64,000 nucleotides of DNA, from contig NZ_BAABFN010000001.1 of the NCBI RefSeq assembly GCF_039541075.1, positions 372,001 through 436,000 of the forward strand. The letters run 5' to 3'. Below the pieces are notes generated by a model. That model ran no database searches. It saw only the letters and a list, made by a program, of their open reading frames with translations, and had not been told where the DNA came from. Origin of the DNA: Compostibacter hankyongensis (lineage in GTDB: Bacteria; Bacteroidota; Bacteroidia; Chitinophagales; Chitinophagaceae). Each line of letters starts with the position of its first letter. Positions within the stretch are counted from its first letter, which is position 1. A program made the translations under genes and the position numbers. This document shows, piece by piece, positions 41,079-49,188 of the stretch.

Positions 41079-42134
41079 TTACAGCACGGTAATAAGCGGT
41101 TGCTCCCTATCCTTTGCTGCCGTCAGCTTGCCGATCGGGGTGCCAAAGGCGCTTAGCTGATGGGCGGCCAGCACGGCCCTGATCTCTTCCAGCCCTTCTG
41201 CTTCCGCGGCAATAAGCAATCCCCCGCTGGTTTGCGGGTCGGCAAGGATGGCCTTGCGGAGCGGCGTCAGCGCGCCGATCTTATGCCCGTAGCTCTCCCA
41301 GTTGCGTCCGGTGCCGCCCGGCACGGCCTGCTGTTCGATATAATCCGGCAGATCGGGGCTCAGCAATGGGATTTTATCGAAATACAATTCCGCCGCGCAT
41401 TGGCTGCCCCCGGCCATCTCTGTCAGATGGCCCAGCAATCCGAAACCGGTGACGTCGGTCATTGCCGTAACGCTGTCCAGCGTGGCGAGCGCAGCGCCGG
41501 CTTTGTTGAGCTGCAGCATTCCTTTTGCGGCAAGATCCCTATGTTCCGGCTTCAGCAGCCCTTTCTTTTCGGCGGTAGTCAGGATACCGGTCCCCAGGGG
41601 TTTGGTGAGCAGCAGGAGATTACCCGGCTTGGCGGTATTGTTCCGCTTGAGATGGCGCACGGCCACGGTGCCGTTTACCGCAAGTCCGAAGACCGGCTCT
41701 GGATTATCGATGCTGTGGCCGCCCGCAAGGGGTATGCCCGCGGCCTTGCAGGTGCTGCGGGCCCCTTCCAGCACCTTCGCCGCTATGGAAGGCGGGAGGA
41801 GGTTCACCGGCCAGCCCAGTATGGCAATGGCGAGGAGCGGCGTGCCGCCCATCGCATAGATATCGCTGATGGCATTGGCGGCGGCAATGCCGCCGAAGGC
41901 ATAAGGGTCGTCTACCACCGGCATAAAGAAATCCGTCGTGGAGATAAGCGCCCTGCCTTCTCCCAGGTCATAGACGGCGGCGTCGTCACGGGAATGATTG
42001 CCCACCAGTAAATTCGGGTAGTCCGGCTCCGCATCCTCCCGCCGGAGTATTTCGTCCAGCACCTTGGGAGATATCTTGCAGCCGCAGCCGGCGCCATGGG
42101 CATAACGGGTAAGCTGTACAGGAGTGTTGTCCAT
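41079..42134 (-). CDS. selD: Selenide, water dikinase (selenophosphate synthetase)
   Basis: 351 residues from the ATG at 42134 (MDNTPVQLTRYAHGAGCGCK). The active-site motif GAGCGCKISPKVL holds the Cys (not Sec) and Lys; GRALISTTDFFMPVVDDPY carries ATP/metal-binding Asp residues. It makes selenophosphate from selenide and ATP in the cytoplasm. The downstream of the pair on the minus strand: mnmH ends 17 bases before its start, so the two form one operon. No selA, selB or selC was found in the window. Confidence 0.96.
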   Translation of the reverse strand: MDNTPVQLTRYAHGAGCGCKISPKVLDEILRREDAEPDYPNLLVGNHSRDDAAVYDLGEGRALISTTDFFMPVVDDPYAFGGIAAANAISDIYAMGGTPLLAIAILGWPVNLLPPSIAAKVLEGARSTCKAAGIPLAGGHSIDNPEPVFGLAVNGTVAVRHLKRNNTAKPGNLLLLTKPLGTGILTTAEKKGLLKPEHRDLAAKGMLQLNKAGAALATLDSVTAMTDVTGFGLLGHLTEMAGGSQCAAELYFDKIPLLSPDLPDYIEQQAVPGGTGRNWESYGHKIGALTPLRKAILADPQTSGGLLIAAEAEGLEEIRAVLAAHQLSAFGTPIGKLTAAKDREQPLITVL

Positions 42135-42151
42135 TGCGGTAAAATACAAAA

Positions 42152-43207
42152 TTATCCGGCGGCCATGCCAGCCAGTTTTTCGGCCAGGAGCGCCGGATCT
42201 GTGCCTGCATCCTGCAGCACCCGGACCTGTGCGGAATCGGGCCGCAGGGAGAGCGACTTCCGGTAATATTTATCATAGTATTGCAGCAGGATGCGGAAGC
42301 AGCCTTTGAGATCGCCCTGCTGCAGGGCCTGCGTCGCCTTCTGCGTTTCCAGGCCGCCCAGCCTTTTCCGGATGCGGAGTATTGCCTGTTCCAGCTCGGC
42401 GCTGCCGGCGTTGCCATAGCTCTGCAGGAGATTATCCAGCCGTTGCGGAAACGGGATGTCCAGAAAATACAGGGGAGCATGGTGAAGCTGTTCCCAGAGG
42501 GCGCCGGGAATGTTGACCTGCCCGATGCGCCGGCTCTCGTCCTCCATCCACACCGGCGTTGCTGCCGCTTTTCTGAGCGCCAGCGCCAACCGGTTCTCGA
42601 ACATCTCCTGCGAGGGTTGCGGCGGCAGTCCGATGCCGCCAAAGGCGGAACCCCGGTGCCCGGCCAGCCGTTCAAGGTCTATCACGGAAGCGCCCTGCTG
42701 CCCGAGTGTGTGGAGCAGGGACGTTTTGCCGGAGCCGGTATAGCCTCCCAGCACCCGGATGTCAAAAGGCAGGGTAAAGGTCTCCAGTACATAACGGCGA
42801 AAGGATTGATATCCCCCTTTGAGCGTGTATACCGTAAAGCCATAGAGGTCCAGCAGCCAGGCGACGGCTGCGCTGCGCATGCCGCCCCGCCAGCAGTGCA
42901 GGAGTATGCGGCGGCCGGCTGCTCCGCCCGGAGGGGAATGCTGTTCCGCCATGAGATCCTCCGCGGCGGTCACCATGGCCCGCATCCTGGGCCCGAAGAA
43001 ATCCAGTCCTGCTTTGATGGCGGCTTCACGGCCCTGCTGTTTGTACAGGGTGCCGACGACCTTTCGCTCCTCATCGTCGAACAGGGGCAGATGATGTGCG
43101 CCGGGCATATGGGCATGCCCGTACTCTGCGGGAGCCCGTACATCCAGAACGGGCATCGTTGAAGCCATCGTCATGAAAGTTCCGATATCCAGAATTTCTG
43201 CTGCCAT
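42152..43207 (-). CDS. mnmH: tRNA 2-selenouridine synthase
   Basis: 351 residues. N-terminal rhodanese domain with catalytic Cys in LLHCWRGGMRS (near residue 105) and C-terminal P-loop domain with GGYTGSGKTSLL (near 155). It converts 5-substituted 2-thiouridine at the wobble position of certain tRNAs to 2-selenouridine using selenophosphate from SelD, passing through a geranylated intermediate. ATG at 43207. The selD pairing indicates that selenium is used here at least for tRNA. Confidence 0.95.
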   Translation of the reverse strand: MAAEILDIGTFMTMASTMPVLDVRAPAEYGHAHMPGAHHLPLFDDEERKVVGTLYKQQGREAAIKAGLDFFGPRMRAMVTAAEDLMAEQHSPPGGAAGRRILLHCWRGGMRSAAVAWLLDLYGFTVYTLKGGYQSFRRYVLETFTLPFDIRVLGGYTGSGKTSLLHTLGQQGASVIDLERLAGHRGSAFGGIGLPPQPSQEMFENRLALALRKAAATPVWMEDESRRIGQVNIPGALWEQLHHAPLYFLDIPFPQRLDNLLQSYGNAGSAELEQAILRIRKRLGGLETQKATQALQQGDLKGCFRILLQYYDKYYRKSLSLRPDSAQVRVLQDAGTDPALLAEKLAGMAAG

Positions 43208-43570
43208 TGAAGTCTTGTGTTCTCCTGCAAGTTAAGATATAGATGATCGAAACTACGACATCAATGCGCAGGAGATATAAAAAGTGTTGTCTGCAGGTTC
43301 GCTTTACAGGTGGCGGAGCCGCCGGGATGGCTGCCGGGAAGGGGATATAGGATGCAAACAGCATTAGCGGCTCATCGCAGAAAAGGAAATGAGAAGACAG
43401 CAGGCTATTGCAAAAATGAGAAGGGAACATTAGCTTTGCTAAGGTAGGCTGTACGATATTACGGTCCTGCCTGCTGTAGCGGATGGCGATGAGGGTTTCC
43501 GGACCTCCATGTAAAAAACAAATTTTGTCCCTGTTTTTTGCTTTATCTTATTAACCTGTCATAGCGGCTT
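43208..43570. other. Intergenic gap with no gene recognised
   Basis: 363 bases between the divergent mnmH and sigma-factor genes. It holds short GC palindromes (GGCGGAGCCGCC near 43312) and, near the right end, TTG with TATCTTAT about 16 bases later (a weak promoter for the sigma gene). A minus-strand open frame of about 119 codons reaches into mnmH but has no family-like features. Nothing else was found. Confidence 0.4.
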
Positions 43571-44158
43571 ATGGATAATGCGTTATACCACGATAGCTTA
43601 TTCCGGCAATTAGCGGTGGGCAGCGAGCCGGCTTTCCGGAAAATATTCCATGCCTATAATGCTCAACTCCATCCGTTTATTTTTAGGATGACCGGTTCCG
43701 GGTACGTTACCGAGGATATTATACAGGAGACCTTCCTGCGCCTGTGGATACACCGTGCGGAAGTGGGCCGGATGGACCGGCCCGTATCATGGCTGTATAC
43801 CGTTGCCTCGAATTTGTCTTTGTCGTGGCTGCGGGCCCGCGTTTCGGAACACCGCCGGCTGGCGCGGATAGAGACGGAGCACCGAACGGCCCCGCATCCC
43901 GATGAGGGAAATCTTTCCCTGAAGGAAATTCAGCTGCTGGTCGCGGAGGCGGTGGCCCTGCTGCCACCCAAACGGCAGCAGATATACAGGTTGAGCCGCG
44001 AGCAGGGCCTCAATCATCAGGAAATTGCCGAACAGCTTCAGCTTTCTCCCAATACCATAAAAAACCAGCTGGTCAGCGCGCTTAAATTCATCAAGGTATA
44101 TCTTCAGAAGGCCGGTGGCCTGGCTGCACCGCTGCTGATTTTAATCTTCGGCCATTAA
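43571..44158 (+). CDS. FecI-type ECF sigma factor, locus 1
   Basis: 195 residues. Region 2: FRKIFHAYNAQLHPFIFRM, then TEDIIQETFLRLWIHR. Region 4: LLPPKRQQIYRLSREQGLNHQEIAEQL and LSPNTIKNQLVSALKFIKVYL. FecI-like sigma factors of Bacteroidota control adjacent SusC/SusD genes when the receptor signals through FecR. The C-terminus ends in a hydrophobic stretch (GGLAAPLLILIFGH), often seen in this group. The FecR gene follows after 254 bases, an unusually wide gap holding repeat copy 6. Confidence 0.93.
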   Translation: MDNALYHDSLFRQLAVGSEPAFRKIFHAYNAQLHPFIFRMTGSGYVTEDIIQETFLRLWIHRAEVGRMDRPVSWLYTVASNLSLSWLRARVSEHRRLARIETEHRTAPHPDEGNLSLKEIQLLVAEAVALLPPKRQQIYRLSREQGLNHQEIAEQLQLSPNTIKNQLVSALKFIKVYLQKAGGLAAPLLILIFGH

Positions 44159-44329
44159 TTTTCTTTCCGGATAGTCCCTCGCGGTCTTTGCTGCGTTCTT
44201 ATAGTATGAGGGGTGTAAACGGACCTGGCTGTTGACAATGTTAACTTACGAGGTTTATCTCGTTCATAATAATAGTCACGGGTATCGATGCACCTTCAGT
44301 GTCGTCTGCCCGCCACAGCGACGTCAGCC

Positions 44330-44400
44330 GGGTCCGGCCGTTGAAACGCGCAGCGTTCATTGAGACCTTTAAAGGTCATTATGAACCGAGATAAAAAGAC
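44330..44400. repeat. Composite intergenic repeat, copy 6 (partial)
   Basis: Begins with GGGTCCGGCCGTTGAAACG (44330-44348), which recurs at 45679-45697, and continues into a diverged 53-bp module (GAAACGCGCAGCGTTCATTG start). It ends about 12 bases before the fecR start. Confidence 0.6.
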
Positions 44401-44412
44401 ACACATTAACGG

Positions 44413-45603
44413 ATGAAAGAAGAAGAGCTAAAGCGTCTGCTTGAACGGTACATCAGCCGTACGGCGACCGAAGAGGATTATCGGCGTCTTTCCGAATTGC
44501 TGGAAAAAGAAACAGGAGCCTGGACCAGGGTGATCCGGAAAATGATGGAGCAGGAGCCGATCGACCGGGAGTATGACCCTTCACGCTGGGAGCAGACCAT
44601 CAACAGGATCCTGCGGAAGGGCGGCAAGGCAGGCAGGAGCGTGAAGCGGAAAAACCGCTTGCGCATGCGGAAGATGGCTGCCGCCGCCGCAATAGTTATT
44701 TTGACGGGCATCGGCGTATCCATATATATACACATAAGGCATAAGCAGGATCGCGCGGGCGTCGCGCAGCTCAGTGATTTAAAAAACGATATACGTCCGG
44801 GTGGTCCGAAGGCGCTTTTAACATTGGGCAACGGACAGCATATTATCTTGGACAGCATGCAGAACGGCCCCATAGTCTCCCAGGGGAGCGCACGTGTCGT
44901 AAAGCTGAAAAGCGGCCAGCTTGCCTACAACCGGGAGCAGGGGGATGCGGTCCGCGACGTTTACAATACGTTGCAAACGCCGCCGGGGGGACAATATGAG
45001 CTGATCCTGCCTGACGGCAGCAGGGTATGGCTGAATGCAGCTTCCTCTATCCGTTTCCCGGTTACTTTTCAGGAAAAGGAGCGGCGTGTTTTTATTACAG
45101 GAGAGGCCTATTTTGAAGTCGCCCGCGATGCCGTAAAACCCTTTGTTGTTTCGGCAGGCGATATGCAGGTGAGGGTGTTGGGTACGCATTTTAACATTAT
45201 GGCTTACGCCAACGAACCGGTGATGAAGACCACCCTGCTGTCGGGTGCGGTGGAGATCGCGGAAAAAGATGCTTTGGCAAAACTTAAGCCCGGACAACAG
45301 GCTGTTCTCCGGCCGGTGCAGGGCGATCAAAGTCATATTGCCGTGAAGGAAAACATTGACGTAAGTGAAGCTGTGGCGTGGAAAAGCGGATTGTTTCAAT
45401 TTTCTGATGACGGCATAGAATATGTCATGCGGCAGATTGCCAGGTGGTATGACGTGGAGATCATATACGCAGATAGCGTACCCGACGTCCATATCACGGG
45501 AAAAATACCCCAGAACACGAATCTTACGGACGTGCTGAAGATGATGGAGCTGAGCGGTATCCGTTTTAGGCTGGAGGGCAGGAAAGTAATTGTATTGACC
45601 TAA
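44413..45603 (+). CDS. FecR anti-sigma factor (FecR + DUF4974), locus 1
   Basis: 396 residues. Cytosolic N-terminus (EEELKRLLERYISRTATEEDY) that binds the sigma factor, one membrane helix near residues 93-110 (MAAAAAIVILTGIGVSIYI), then the periplasmic FecR domain (YELILPDGSRVWLNAASSIRF, GEAYFEVARDAVKPFVV, VLGTHFNIMAY) and the C-terminal DUF4974 domain (FSDDGIEYVMRQIARWYDVE, LSGIRFRLEGRKVIVL) which contacts the receptor's STN domain. Intact. Confidence 0.94.
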   Translation: MKEEELKRLLERYISRTATEEDYRRLSELLEKETGAWTRVIRKMMEQEPIDREYDPSRWEQTINRILRKGGKAGRSVKRKNRLRMRKMAAAAAIVILTGIGVSIYIHIRHKQDRAGVAQLSDLKNDIRPGGPKALLTLGNGQHIILDSMQNGPIVSQGSARVVKLKSGQLAYNREQGDAVRDVYNTLQTPPGGQYELILPDGSRVWLNAASSIRFPVTFQEKERRVFITGEAYFEVARDAVKPFVVSAGDMQVRVLGTHFNIMAYANEPVMKTTLLSGAVEIAEKDALAKLKPGQQAVLRPVQGDQSHIAVKENIDVSEAVAWKSGLFQFSDDGIEYVMRQIARWYDVEIIYADSVPDVHITGKIPQNTNLTDVLKMMELSGIRFRLEGRKVIVLT

Positions 45604-45656
45604 AGAAATATAAATGGGACCTTGATTCAAATGACTTATTTCCCCGAAGGTAAAAA

Positions 45657-45687
45657 GCCGGATCCTGATCTGCACTCAGGGTCCGGC
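45657..45687 (+). other. Hairpin between fecR and susC, locus 1
   Basis: GCCGGATCCTGA and TCAGGGTCCGGC form a 12-bp stem with one G-T wobble and a 7-base loop. No T tract follows. The right arm is part of the repeated 19-mer GGGTCCGGCCGTTGAAACG. An equivalent hairpin lies between fecR and susC of the second locus. Confidence 0.5.
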
Positions 45688-45782
45688 CGTTGAAACGGGC
45701 TAATGCAATCATTATCCAAGCGAATGTCTAATAATCATTTTAACCCTCCGGAACGAATGCTCCGGTCAACCTTTACAAATAT

Positions 45783-48700
45783 ATGCATTTAACTGTAAAA
45801 TGCCCTTGCAGTTCCTCATCAGGGTTTCCCGTTCTAAAAAAATTGCTGATCATGAAACTGCTATCTATTGCCTTATTGGCGGTTCACCTGCAAGCCAGTG
45901 CGAATGCCGACGCACAGCAGATCACCCTGATCGCAGATAATGCTTCTCTTAAGAAAGTGTTCAGCGAGATAGAAAAGCAAAGCGGCTATTTCTTCATTTA
46001 CAGAAATGAATGGATCCGTCGCGAAGAAAAGGTGACCGTGAACCTGAAGAACGTATCCTTGACCGAAGCGTTAAAGACTATTTTGGATCATCGGGCGTTA
46101 ACGTACACGCTCGTTGATAAAAACATTGTGATCAGAAAAACTGCTCCGCCGGAGGCGCCGGTAGCCGCTCCCGTGCAGCAGGTAAGAGATGTTCAGCTTT
46201 CGGGCGTCGTAGCCGATTCGGCCACCGGGCGGCCACTGCCCGGCGTGACGGTAAAAGTGCGGAACAGCAATACGGGCGCCACCACGGATGCAGAGGGTAA
46301 GTTCAGCTTGACGGTGCCTGAGGATGCAGTGCTGGAGGTGACCTATCTGGGCTACGGTAAAAAGGAGGTTCCGGTAAACGGAAAAAATGTGATCAGGATA
46401 CTGCTCGCGCCTGAAGCAACCGGATTGAACCAGCTGGTGGTGGTAGGGTACGGCACCCAGAAAAAAGCCAATGTGACCGGTTCCATTTCGACCATATCGA
46501 GCAAGGATCTGACCACGGTGCCGGTGGCGAATGTGACGACGGCGCTGGCCGGAAAGCTGCCGGGACTGATTGCGGTTCAACGGAGCGGACAGCCCGGCGC
46601 GGATGACGCCAGTCTCTCTGTTCGCGGCTTCGGGAATGCGCTTGTCGTCGTCGACGGGGTTGTGGGAAGAGAGTTCTCTCGCCTGGATCCTAATGAGATA
46701 GAAAGCATCACCGTGCTGAAAGACGCCGCTTCCGCTGCGGTGTATGGCGTTAGCGGCGGGAACGGTGTGATCCTGGTGACCACGAAGAAGGGATTTATCG
46801 GGAAGCCGGAACTCAATTACACCTTTAACTACGGCGTGCAGCATGTCACAAAATACCCCCGGTTCGTGAATTCTGCCGAGTTCGCCACCCTGAAGAATGA
46901 AGCTTCTGTAAATTCCGGCGGCGGGCTGATATACAGTCCCGAAGAAATCCAGAAATACCGCGAAGGAACCGATCCGAACTATCCCAACTTTGACTACTAC
47001 GATTATTTTGTACACGATTATACGCCGCAGATACAGCAGGATCTGACGATCCGGGGCGGCAGTGAGAAGATCAGGTACTTTTTTCTGCTGGGCGGGCTCA
47101 AACAGGCGGCCATGTGGAAGGGTAAGCAGGATTATACCCAGTATAATTTCAGATCCAATGTCGATGCGCAGATCAATGACGACCTGGACATTTCGGTCCA
47201 GATCGAAGCGAGGGACGAGGTCCGGAACGAGCTGACCCAGGATTCCTACCTGATGGCCTCCTGGCTGCAGTATTCCTGGCCGATTGACAAGCCGAAGACA
47301 CCCGACGGCAAAATAGCATCTACAAATTACGGGCTTACGGCTTATCTGGATAAGGACCTGGCCGGCTATATCAAAGACAACAGGAGGCGTTATATCGCTA
47401 ACCTGACCATCAATTACCGCATACCTTTTGTTGAAGGGCTGACCGCCAAGATTATGGCTTCGAGGGATATGTATATCGGCAAGACCAAAAGCTGGCTTAA
47501 AAAATACAATACTTATCAATGGAATGAGGAGACCCAAACGTCCGAGGTGACGGGGTCGCGGGGAGAGAACAGTCTTGAGCTGGCCAATGCAGACGTCGGG
47601 ATAACGCATATCCAGCCGGCCCTTGAATATGACCGGACCTTTTCGGAGAAGCATCATGTCAGCGCGCTTTTGTTATTTGATGAAACCGAGTCCGACTCTT
47701 CCAGCGTTTCCGCGACCCGGGTGGGCTATGTGGTGCCGATAGACCAGATCTTCGCTGGGCCCGACCTGAACAAAAGCAACGGGGGAACCGCAGCCGACGA
47801 CGGGCGGGAAAGCGTTGTAGGACGTGTCAATTACGACTATATGGGAAAGTACCTGGCGGAATACAGCTTCCGGTATGACGGGTCTGCAAGGTTTCCGCCG
47901 GAGAAAAGATGGGGATACTTCTCCGGCGTCTCCGCAGGATGGCGGCTGTCCGAAGAGGATTTCATAAAAAATAATTCCCGCGCCATAGATAACCTGAAGC
48001 TCCGTTTTTCCTGGGGAAAGCTGGGGAATGACGAAACGGGAATATTCCAGTTTTTGACCGGATACCTGTACCCCTCGCCCGGCAGCTACATCTTCGGGAA
48101 CGATATTGTAACGAACGGTATGATCCCCAACGGGATCGCCAACCCTTATATTACCTGGGAAGTAAGCCAAACCTGGAATCTCGGCGTCGACCTGGATCTG
48201 TGGAACGGGATGTTCAGCGCATCGGTGGATGTTTTCAGCCGGCAGCGGACGGGGATACTCGCCAAAAGAAACCTGCAGCTGCCGCTTACCTTCGGCGCTA
48301 CCCTGCCGGACGAGAACCTGAACTCGGACAAGGCCAAGGGTTTTGAAGTAGTGCTGAATCATAACAACCAGGTAGGGGAGATCAACTATAATATCTCAGC
48401 CAACCTCTCCTTCGTGAAATCGAAATGGGACCACGTAGAGGAAAGGAATTTCAGTTCGGAATACGACAGGTGGGTAAACAGTAAGGCAGAACGTTATGTG
48501 AACCGGTATTTCGGGCTAAAGGCCATCGGCCAGTTTCAGTCGGAAGAAGATATAAAGTCATCGCCCATACAGGATCAGAAAGCGAATTCAACCCTTCGCC
48601 CCGGCGATATCAAGTACGATGATTTTAACAAGGATGGCGTCATAGATGCAAACGACAACCAGCCGCTTGGCCGCGGAGAGACCCCCGAGATCAATTACGG

Positions 48701-49178
48701 TTTGCAGATGGGACTGGGCTGGAAAAGATTGTCGCTGGCCGTGAACTGGCAGGGCGCCGCCAATTTTGTCATGCAGCAGCAGTCCTTTTTGATCGCGCCG
48801 TTCTTTAACGGGATGAATGCATACGCGTATTTAATGGACAGATGGCACCGGGAGGACATGGCTGATCCCAATTCCAAATGGATACCCGGTAAATATCCGA
48901 GCACGATCGAATCGGGGGCGCCGAATAACATGCAATTCTCCTCGTTCTGGCTGAAGAATGCCACCTACCTGAGATTGAAATCGGTCAACATTACCTATAG
49001 CTTTGACCATCCCCTGCTCAAAAAGGCCGGCATAGAAGGGATCGATGTGTCGCTGAGCGGTCAGAACCTGCTGACGTTTTCAGGATTAAAATATATTGAT
49101 CCCGAAGCGCCTACCGGCAGATTATCCTATTACCCTCAGCAGAAGACCTATAACCTTGCCTTAAACATCAAATTCTAA
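45783..49178 (+). CDS. SusC/RagA TonB-dependent transporter with STN domain, locus 1
   Basis: 1131 residues. A short N-region precedes the signal peptide MKLLSIALLAVHLQASANA; the second SusC in the window has the same layout, so the upstream ATG at 45783 is kept. Domains: STN (~residues 45-120, LKKVFSEIEKQSGYFFIYRNE), CarboxypepD_reg-like (LSGVVADSATGRPLPGVTVKV), a plug (VVVVDGVVGREFSRLDPNEIE, TVLKDAASAAVYGVSGGNGV) and a barrel ending YNLALNIKF. Imports the substrate captured by the SusD partner and signals to FecR through the STN domain. SusD follows 10 bases later. Confidence 0.95.
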   Translation: MHLTVKCPCSSSSGFPVLKKLLIMKLLSIALLAVHLQASANADAQQITLIADNASLKKVFSEIEKQSGYFFIYRNEWIRREEKVTVNLKNVSLTEALKTILDHRALTYTLVDKNIVIRKTAPPEAPVAAPVQQVRDVQLSGVVADSATGRPLPGVTVKVRNSNTGATTDAEGKFSLTVPEDAVLEVTYLGYGKKEVPVNGKNVIRILLAPEATGLNQLVVVGYGTQKKANVTGSISTISSKDLTTVPVANVTTALAGKLPGLIAVQRSGQPGADDASLSVRGFGNALVVVDGVVGREFSRLDPNEIESITVLKDAASAAVYGVSGGNGVILVTTKKGFIGKPELNYTFNYGVQHVTKYPRFVNSAEFATLKNEASVNSGGGLIYSPEEIQKYREGTDPNYPNFDYYDYFVHDYTPQIQQDLTIRGGSEKIRYFFLLGGLKQAAMWKGKQDYTQYNFRSNVDAQINDDLDISVQIEARDEVRNELTQDSYLMASWLQYSWPIDKPKTPDGKIASTNYGLTAYLDKDLAGYIKDNRRRYIANLTINYRIPFVEGLTAKIMASRDMYIGKTKSWLKKYNTYQWNEETQTSEVTGSRGENSLELANADVGITHIQPALEYDRTFSEKHHVSALLLFDETESDSSSVSATRVGYVVPIDQIFAGPDLNKSNGGTAADDGRESVVGRVNYDYMGKYLAEYSFRYDGSARFPPEKRWGYFSGVSAGWRLSEEDFIKNNSRAIDNLKLRFSWGKLGNDETGIFQFLTGYLYPSPGSYIFGNDIVTNGMIPNGIANPYITWEVSQTWNLGVDLDLWNGMFSASVDVFSRQRTGILAKRNLQLPLTFGATLPDENLNSDKAKGFEVVLNHNNQVGEINYNISANLSFVKSKWDHVEERNFSSEYDRWVNSKAERYVNRYFGLKAIGQFQSEEDIKSSPIQDQKANSTLRPGDIKYDDFNKDGVIDANDNQPLGRGETPEINYGLQMGLGWKRLSLAVNWQGAANFVMQQQSFLIAPFFNGMNAYAYLMDRWHREDMADPNSKWIPGKYPSTIESGAPNNMQFSSFWLKNATYLRLKSVNITYSFDHPLLKKAGIEGIDVSLSGQNLLTFSGLKYIDPEAPTGRLSYYPQQKTYNLALNIKF

Positions 49179-49188
49179 TACGGGGTTT

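Noticed and set aside
43071..43430. Minus-strand frame of about 119 codons upstream of mnmH
   Set aside because: Overlaps mnmH coding sequence, no family-like segments, Cys/Pro-rich, weak start.
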